Shown here piece after piece: positions 56,701-64,000 of a stretch of DNA of 64,000 nucleotides (its first letter is position 1; each line of letters opens with the position of its first letter). Source of the stretch: Rhynchospora pubera (lineage: Eukaryota > Streptophyta > Magnoliopsida > Poales > Cyperaceae). The stretch lies in contig CM051460.1 in the NCBI GenBank assembly GCA_028095005.1, positions 81,299,676 to 81,363,675 of the forward strand. The letters are read 5' to 3'. The notes beneath the pieces are model-generated. The model was given only the letters and a program-made list of their open reading frames with translations. It made no database searches and was not told the DNA's origin. The translations under genes were made by a program, and so were the position numbers.

Positions 56701-59439
56701 GATACTTTATTGGAATTTTACAAATTTATATTCTATGGAAAGATATATGAAATATCTACATCCCAGTAAAATTTCATGCAAATCCGAATTACCAATTAAG
56801 AGAAAAATGTCCCGTATTACTTAAAGGTCAGAAATTTCAGAACCCTGACATTCTGACCTCTTGTGATTGCGAATTGATTATCTCCCTGTGCACCCGCTTG
56901 ATTTTCAAGATGTTAGTCTCTTTGGAAAGTAGACCCAGAGATCTTTCCAATTCCGAAAACCTCACTCAAATCGGATAAGCGGATCTTCAGATAATGATCC
57001 ACGAATTCAGATAATTAAGAAAATCAGACAAAACTCAATCCACTCAACACTTACAACAGAATTTCTGTTTAACCGTTATGAAATTCTATTTCAATAAAGG
57101 CAATCTAGCGGTATAACTTGTCTCTGATACCAACTGTAAGTGCAACAACGATTCTAGAATGCGGAATTAACCAGGAATCGTAAAATACCTCGTGCCATCG
57201 CTAATCGAAATCGAGTGTTGAGTGGATGAAGTTGAAACCTGCAAGCCATGCACGACTCCTCTTCTATCACATCTGCTCCGTATCCAAATTGAAGAGCAGA
57301 AATCGTTAGTCATTAAGCGGAAGCGTTAGTATTGATCTTCTTTGAGTTTTCCTCAGCCATAATGATGGTCAACAATGGTGTTTTTCTCTTTTCTTTACTG
57401 AAATTTCTTAATGGCAGAATTATGGGAAAGAGTGCCTTAAAATTTCAGATTATAGAGTATTTAATGCTGAGGCAACTAAAGGGATCAAGTACAATGAATC
57501 TGGTCCATCAGAATTTCCATCAAATTATGATGCACCCTTTAGTTAATTATCTTAGATGAACTTGGCTCACACATTAATTATCATAGGCCACATTAAATAT
57601 TCCAACAATTCACTCATTGAATTTCTATTCTATGTAAAAGTGCACGAACCACTTAAAATTGAGAGAATATCCAATGCAATGAATAGAAATAAATAGCATA
57701 ACCAACGTGCATATGAAAATATGCAATTCATATGTGATGAAATCTGTGTATTGCAACAATCAAACTACTTCATATATGAATAGTCGGCTGAAACTTTACA
57801 CTAACAAATTCAAAAGGGATCAATACAAATTTGTTTTGTACAAGCAGTTAATCCCCAGTCTGGCACTGAAAGAATCTTGGAATACTTTTGAAACTCCTGA
57901 ACTTAAATCCGTGAAAGGTTGTCCAGCAGGAACAGTTCCAATAATGCGCACAAATAAAGAAGATCTGCTCAGAGCAAGAAACATTGCTCCGGTCTATATG
58001 ACTAAAAGCACAGCTCCATATGATGGAAACCTTGTAAGCATTTCTAACATTGAATTTGCCAGTATGTTTCATTTTAGATTTCACCATTAACCCTGCATAT
58101 TTAAAAATTAATGTAACAGTTATCATGACAGTGCCATGTTACGGCCTATGTTATGCAACGAAGGAAAGTAAAAAGGTTTGATTGACAAAGATGGAGAGAG
58201 ACTATTGTTTATAAATTAATGAAATCCTTTTTATTTTACCTTTTAGTATAGCATGGCACTGATACATGAAAAAAACAAGAGGTACTACGGAGCAGAAGCT
58301 TTAATGGATGTGTACAATATATCAGATATAAAAGCTGATCAAATCTCTTCAGCAGAAATCATACTTACCAAAGGTGATGGGGGTCCTCGGAATTATCTGA
58401 ACACAATCCAGTTTGGATGGGAAGTAAGCTTAAATATTACCATATTAACCTCAAAGAACCTTTATTTCTTTGAATTATCTTATTTCATCCTTTTTTTCAG
58501 TTGTATTAATTAAATTATTTCCGCATTAGGTAAACTATGACCTATATGGTGACTACAACACTCGGTTGTTTGTCTTTTGGACAGTAAGACAACTATTCAT
58601 GTTCTTCTTGTAGATACATCAGTAGTCTAGGTGGAGACTAAATTAGCATGAGAAATTGTTTCCTCTTTTGTTCTTGCAGTCCGATGGGTACCAAAAAGGT
58701 TGCTCAAACACACTGTGTCCAGGATGGGTGCAAACAAGTAAAAGGTTCTCCCCAGGGATGATTCTCCCAACAGGAAAGAGCATTGTAAAGTTATCACTTC
58801 GGAGGGTAAGCGTCTCACCCCAACAGGCACAAACCCCCTTTCTTGTGAATACATCTTCCAGACCAACTAAATAAACATAATAGAGTTAAGGGTAAAGTAG
58901 CAAGCACCTTCTTGAGGATCTGGCAATTCTCAGTCCTAATTAAACCTAACTGGAATCAAATATGACTCTTTGCTAGTAATTGCAGCTGGAAATTAAGCAA
59001 CCTGCGATATAATTGAAAATACAAATCAATAAACATTTTGGTTTTTCTGTATATCCAGGATCCTGCTAGATTAGATTGGTGGATAGCTATATCCATGAAT
59101 GGTTTTAATGATGAGTTGATGGGATACTTTCCACATGAAATATTCAACAACCTAGCAGATAGTGATAAAATTGAGGTTGGAGGAATTGTTTACTCACCTT
59201 CTAATGAAAAAATTGCCCCGCCAATGGGAAGTGGAGTCCGACCAAACGCTTTTGGTGGTGCTTGCGAGTTCAAGCAGGTGGCTTATATGAGTGGAAATGG
59301 AATATTTCATCCTCCAGCTGACAGTAGTGTTGAAACCTTCAATTCTAATCCTAACCTTTATGGCATCCAGACTGAGAATCAAGGAGGGAATAATGGATAC
59401 GTTGTTTCATTTGGTGGCCCAGGAGGAATTAATGGCTGA
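53722..59439 (+). CDS. Neprosin-domain protein (glutamate-peptidase fold), seven exons
   Basis: Exons 53722-53886, 53991-54077, 57848-58033, 58247-58423, 58530-58583, 58680-58805 and 59059-59439 are all in phase 0 with GT/AG borders and give 391 aa. Residues 8-30 form a signal peptide (MKTSVILVIFLVLE), so it is probably secreted. The activation-peptide region follows (TEGRGLFDCVEIRKQPAFDH, then CPAGTVPIMRTNKEDLLRA), then the neprosin domain (FGWEVNYDLYGD, RLFVFWTSDGYQKGC, LDWWIAI, PPMGSGVRPNAFG, GYVVSFGGPGG). Neprosins are proline-cleaving glutamate peptidases in pitcher-plant fluid; most plant paralogues are uncharacterised. The usual GGE motif reads GGI here, so activity is doubtful. Intron 2 (3.77 kb) holds a Copia element. 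Start: first ATG, 60 bp after a TATA box. Confidence 0.92.
54095..54567 (-). repeat. Left LTR of the intronic Copia element
   Basis: 473 bp; the 3' LTR in element orientation, next to the polypurine tract. Confidence 0.92.
57135..57607 (-). repeat. Right LTR of the intronic Copia element
   Basis: 473 bp, same length as the left LTR; the 5' LTR in element orientation, next to the primer-binding site. Confidence 0.92.
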
Positions 59440-59857
59440 TGGTAGTAATTTATTTTATTTTTGTCATTGATCATCATTTCATCATTTGGCCATAAGAATT
59501 AAGTAAATATAGACAAACATGGGAATAACAGAGCTAATACTCTCCAATTTTTTTATTTTTTATTTATTTTTTTTTTACTTTTCCATTCCTTTTCCTCTCC
59601 TAAATCACAAATACAACTTGACAATGCCTGACGACCAAATTCAAGCTAAATATCATCTTACTGATCTAGTAGTCATTTTTTTTCTTTTTACTAGTGAGGG
59701 GAAAAAGCTTCTACTTCATACCACTAAATAAACAAACTGCTAGGCCTCATAGAAAATGGTGTCATGTTGAACTAACATTCTGATATCGTAGTTAATAACA
59801 CATATTCATTAGCAATTTATAAACATGATAACATACTTCTATAACTAAGCATCTGTC

Positions 59858-61394
59858 TCAGACCAAATCCTGCGTGTATTGTCTGACACAGAGAGGGCAT
59901 GTGCCCTTCTGTTCCAACCACTTGTCAATGCAACTTGCGTGGAAGAAATGTCTACAGGAAAGTGTACGGATTGTCTGAGTATTTTCAAACTGTTCAAGAC
60001 AGATTGAGCATACATTGTTGATATCTGAATCATGCCTAGTCGGGCTTTCAGAATCTCCTCTCATGTAAGCTGAAACTGGGAATATCTCAATTTCTGGCAA
60101 GCTTAGGCCATGGATAAAGTGCCCTCCATAAACACCTGGAAATTTTTCTATTTTCCATTAGCTGAAATAGCAACTCTGGGGGACTTAATTATTTTTTAAA
60201 AAACAAATGGGTATAGCCACAACCTCTCATTACCAGGTAATAAAGAAGTACAATCAAAAGAAAAGAAAACCGGCACTGGTACCTCTTTCCTCCAAACAGT
60301 ACTAATGCTTTCCTCGTTATCTTATTCCCTTAATCCGACAATCCACAACATTAACGTTTTGCAGCTCAAACACAGAAACATCTAGTTCAACACTTATTAC
60401 ACACAGAGAAAGAAATATCAATTCAGACAACATGGATCAACTGCAGAGCCCCTTCATCACCCATTCGTCCTACAATCTGAGCTGGCACAGATGCAATGGG
60501 GGGCTTAATTATGATGTATTTTTAAACCAGTTGTAATGATAATGAAATTCTCGAAGATCTATGGTACCCTAATTACTATATATATGCACATTTCAGGTGA
60601 AGTGTAGCTTTTGCAATATCCAAATTATAGCTTGTGGCAATGTCTTGGCAAACAATTTTCCATTCACATTCTTTCCATGTGAGTTACTCATTAACAGCTT
60701 CACCAATTTAATAATAAGAATTCAATAAAGCACCTGGTTGAGTGGTGGGTTGTGCTATGGCTTGTGCTGTGGTGTCCTGTGCTGATCGATTTTGCCTTCT
60801 CAGTGCAAGCACAATAAAAAGAATGATGATTGCGGAAGTCATGAGAAGAGCACAAATCAATGGAATTATGAACTTGTTGTTGTGGTCTGCATGAATCTGG
60901 TAGACAAGGTCAGCAGAGACAAAATATCGACCAGTGATCCCCATAGCTCTGGTAGATGCATCAACTATATACAAACATGCAACTTTGGTTAATTAAATAT
61001 ACATTTAAGGAAAATTAAGAGTAGTGAATATTAAAAAATGAAATGAAGATTGAGAAATGCACATACAAATTTATAATAGGTTGTCGAACTCTAGTTTAAA
61101 TTGTTTTTTGCTTGACTTGACATTCATTTCAGTTTCACTATTCAGGTTATTTTAGAAGTAGATGAAAAGAGTTGGTGTCAGTTCCAAAAGAGTGTCTCCA
61201 GGATAGATGTTCTTTATATTTCAAAGAGACAAAAGAATAAAAGCCCCAGTATATACTTATTATTAATTGGATAATCGGCATCAATAAGGATATACATCTA
61301 ACAATTAGATAATTATGCAAAGTTGCAAATAAATGATTCTAGCATGTGTATTACCTGTAGGAGCAATTCCATGCAGTTCATGAGTGTCACTCAT
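59858..61394 (-). CDS. ATL-like membrane-anchored RING-H2 E3 ubiquitin ligase
   Basis: Three exons on the minus strand, 61394-61355, 60964-60734 and 60135-59858 (donors GTAATA and GTGCTT, acceptors TATATAG and TTTCCAG), give 182 aa with the frame kept across both junctions. Such proteins pass ubiquitin from an E2 to substrates at membranes. One transmembrane segment lies at residues 45-68 (FIIPLICALLMTSAIIILFI). The RING-H2 finger at 133-173 has the complete C3H2C3 pattern: C-x2-C-x14-C-x-H-x2-H-x2-C-x10-C-x2-C, including CRHFFHASCIDKW. The arrangement resembles plant ATL proteins, but the classic ATL GLD motif is replaced by the SLPEIEIFP region (102-110). The upstream end may include a 5' UTR exon with an AG acceptor at about 61415. 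The gene is convergent with the neprosin gene, with stop codons 420 bp apart. Confidence 0.85.
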
Positions 61395-61723
61395 TTTCTG
61401 GATATAATTACTGAAAATGCCAGATACAGGAATGGTGAGAGTTTATTACAATTCAATAAAAAGAGTTGATTGGAAATGATTTCTACTTAAAAATTTGTGA
61501 ACGAAATCAATGCAACAAGAATTGAGAATTGGTGTTTGAACCTATTATCTTTCTATAAACAACAGAGCCACTCACCAGCTGTACTAGATCTCCATATTCA
61601 TGAAGAATTTTCTATTAATTAAGATTATCAGCTGGCGCTGCCTACTACTCTAAAAATGAATAAAAAATAGAATGAAGGTTTGTTTTATTAATCGCAGTAA
61701 CGTTTAGTTTCATCCATGTATGT

Positions 61724-62223
61724 ATTAAATTCTAAAGTTTTTTTTTGGGGGGAGGGTCAGCAAATACTGACGATTTTTCATTAATAAAAGAAAAGCTTTA
61801 CAAAAGTATTAAAAGAAAAACTAAAATTTCATACCAGTATTAGAACTGATATAAACAACAAACAAAACAGCACAAATTCCTAAAAAATTTATACCCAGCA
61901 AATACTGGTATCAAACCACTCCCACACTGTAGCACAGCCGTTGACCCCGCCACAATCACAGTGGCTGCAACACACATGCTGACCACAACACAATAATGGT
62001 CACATCACTCTGCACCACAGCCTCACCCCCCCCCCCCCCCAAGGCCATACTATATCACTGCCATCGGAGACAGTCAACTGCACCGTACCAGACTTGCCAG
62101 CCGCACCAGCCCCAATGGCACCGCACCATAGCTAAACCGCACTCACCTTTCTGGCCGACCATATTGCACAACAGCCACACTATTCTTGCTGCCCCGTAAT
62201 AATGGCGATTGAATTCTAAAGTT
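61724..62223 (-). mobile_element. Retroposon insertion (LINE- or SINE-like) with 16-bp TSD
   Basis: About 468 bp (61740-62207) lie between ATTAAATTCTAAAGTT (61724-61739) and ATTGAATTCTAAAGTT (62208-62223), a target duplication with one change. The left border is a T-run, i.e. a 3' poly(A) tail on the minus strand, preceded by L1-like 3' text (TTTATTAATGAAAAATCG). There is no ORF; it includes a 15-base C tract at about 62026-62040. The related block at 39345-39363 shows the uninterrupted site (ATTCAATTCCAAAGTTGAG). Confidence 0.65.
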
Positions 62224-62330
62224 GAGTGGAAGGGAAAAAATTATTTTAAACAAGGGAAAAAGAAGTTGAGATAGACCAAAAATCTAGAAAATTTTAGATT
62301 TTATTCTCATTTTTGCTTGGGAAAACATTT
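62221..62330 (+). repeat. Segmental duplication block D1, copy B
   Basis: Matches 39358-39530 (shared GTTGAGTG.AAGGG and AGATTTTATTCTCATTT.TGC) without the TAA expansion. Confidence 0.55.
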
Positions 62331-62334
62331 TGCC

Positions 62335-64000
62335 ACACCCCGAACCAAGTCAAAATTTAAGGAGGACAACACGCCACGTCCGTACACTCTGTTGTACACA
62401 CGTAAAGCTAAATAAAAGTATCCAAACACAGTGAATCACATAAATATAAGAATAATGCCACAAAATAATAATATCAGGTTCTTATAAAGAGGAGGGCCGG
62501 TTTAAAATCATTTACAACAAAATTGTCCAGCCAACAAAACCAAAGAAAAAAAAATCTGATATCTACAAAATAGTCAAAGTATGTGGCGTTATCATGTGTC
62601 AACTGGATTTAGGTCACTAACGCAGGATCACCATCTTCAGTCAGACTTATACATGTCTCCACAAATAAAAATTTTGTGGGATGAGTACGCGAAATCTCAA
62701 TGTGGTAATAGAGTAAGCCTATCTAGATTATCAATTCTCTAAACTAGAATATAAAAACCATGTTGAATGTAATTATAAAACTTGCAATCTTTTAATTTCA
62801 ACTTGATATAAAACCCATGTAGATATGTATAAATCATGTAATAATATCTAACCAATCATGTTATTATGAAAAATGAAGAAAAAACATGTGTAACGGCTAA
62901 CATGTAATGTACCACACAGGCACTAAGTTTATCTGCATCACTGACAGACGCGTAACTAGTAAATGCATATCAACCTCACAATACTAATGACATGAACCAC
63001 GCCTAACCTGACATGCATTGGCGTAGGACTAGTTATCACGGATCCGAGAATATGTCAACCTAAGGGACAAGCCTATAAAGGTAGTGTCTAAGAACTAGGC
63101 GGATAACACCATCTGTGTTCAAGTTGTTCAATCATTTTTAATCAACCATAATACATCCTGAATCAAATTATATGTCATGCAAAGTTCTGTCCAAGTAGAC
63201 ATTCGCTAGTCTTTGCAAACCATGTGATCGATACTTGATGTTTTACAAATCCATTATAAATCACACTATTACTAATTAATCTTTTGCAGAGATAAATACA
63301 TATGTGCATCAAGTTTATCAATAAATGAAGTATTTTAAAATCATGCAAGTTATCTTTTCAAAAACAAATACATGCAATAAACTTTCTAATCTAAAGAATA
63401 TCAAATCTGAAAAGGCATCCACACCTGAAATGACGGGCTAGGAGAAACTACTTCTTTGGGACGTCAGCAAAGTCCTCGCCTCTGTCTAGTGCCACATCCA
63501 CAGGATAGTAGTCATTTACTGTTCCCTGGTAGTCTGATTGATTCCCTGGTGAACAAACTCACACATTAAAAGCTAAACTAATGACTAAACCCATTATCCC
63601 TCAATTTGGATTCAAGTTCTGTTTACTTTGGTGTTATACCAGACTTGACTCCTAAATAATAGAAAGGAATTATGTTTTGAAATATTTTTATTGTTTTAAG
63701 TTTTAACTATTTCTTAACACATGTATTAATTTTAAAATTGTTTATGCTATTTAAAAAGAATGTTATTATTTAGTGTATAGAACGTGTGTGAATATAGTGA
63801 AGTTATAATCTACTACTGTTCTTTCACATAATGAAGTTTCGTTTTAAGCTTTGTTATTCATGTTAAATACTTTATTTATCCATTTAGTAGTGTGAAAATT
63901 ATTATTATTTATTTTCATGAAACACTTGTTATTTTCTATTATAAAGAAAGCGCCAAGTGTTACATGATGTTGAATATCCATTTTGTAAATACATATCCTT
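62335..64000. other. Unassigned AT-rich end of the window
   Basis: No coding exon is recognised. A GC-richer patch at 63424-63560 has no supported reading frame. The text after 62335 (GCCACACCCCGAACCAAGTC) resembles the start of some plant LTRs, but no partner was found. Confidence 0.3.

Larger units (their letters stand above)
54090..57612 (-). mobile_element. Non-autonomous Copia-type LTR element in neprosin intron 2
   Basis: 473-bp LTRs at 54095-54567 and 57135-57607 (TGTAAG...CCAACA) are flanked by TSD ATTCA (54090-54094 and 57608-57612). Minus orientation: PBS TTGGTATCAGAG on the minus strand at 57122-57133, and PPT CCAAGTGGGAGAA at 54568-54580. The LTRs differ at about five sites (~1%). 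The 2.57-kb interior is too short for Copia Gag-Pol and has no long ORF, but the minus strand keeps relics of the Pol end: SSFTMQAEFFVAY near 55150 (RNase H) and KYLVVKYKVKD...LNDYLTKVLPP near 55035-54905. It sits wholly inside an intron, antisense to the gene. Confidence 0.92.

Noticed and set aside
1..64000. CRISPR arrays, bacterial operons, phage or riboswitch systems
   Set aside because: Introns, plant gene families and plant transposons show this is plant nuclear DNA. No regularly spaced repeat-spacer array was seen; the regular repeats are PPR units, MULE subterminal units and microsatellites.

Overview
This window is nuclear DNA of a flowering plant. The evidence is AT-rich sequence, introns with GT..AG borders, plant-specific gene families (SUVH histone methyltransferase, P-class PPR protein, neprosin-domain protein, ATL-like RING-H2 protein, a cysteine-rich peptide resembling the plant family I recall as DUF7866) and a dense load of plant transposable elements. 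I cannot name the species.

Layout. 1-8.6 kb: no confident gene; a few exon-like pieces and retroelement-like relics. 8.6-23.55 kb: a nested transposon stack. Two tandem 618-bp copies of a hAT transposon tail lie at the base. The second copy is split by a Helitron (9596-23313), and the Helitron is split by a Copia-type LTR retrotransposon (9770-19529, minus orientation). The Helitron carries decayed pieces of a GIS2/CNBP-like RS/CCHC zinc-knuckle gene. 24.9-28.4 kb: a P-class PPR gene on the minus strand whose 3' end is broken, with two young tRNA-derived (Au-like) SINEs upstream. 29.7-30.9 kb: an RCC1-repeat pseudogene. 32.05-35.07 kb: an intact, intronless SUVH5/6-type H3K9 methyltransferase gene. 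36-43.7 kb: Helitron ends, MITEs, a COP1-interacting-protein-like exon split by a hAT-type MITE, and a two-exon gene for a small secreted cysteine-rich peptide. 44-51 kb: mostly gene-poor, with one candidate first exon, a Mutator-like element and another Helitron end. 51-61.4 kb: a truncated duplicate of a neprosin gene (last exon only), then the complete seven-exon neprosin gene with a non-autonomous Copia element in its second intron, then a convergent three-exon RING-H2 gene. 61.4-64 kb: a retroposon insertion and unassigned sequence.

The five supported genes (PPR, SUVH, cysteine-rich peptide, neprosin-like, RING-H2) are independent plant genes, not a cluster or pathway. I see no evidence of a new multi-gene system. 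What stands out is structural: nested insertions whose borders and target-site duplications can be read to the base, gene-fragment capture, LTR elements whose coding region decayed before their last jump, and a mosaic of short segmental duplications that add or remove genes.
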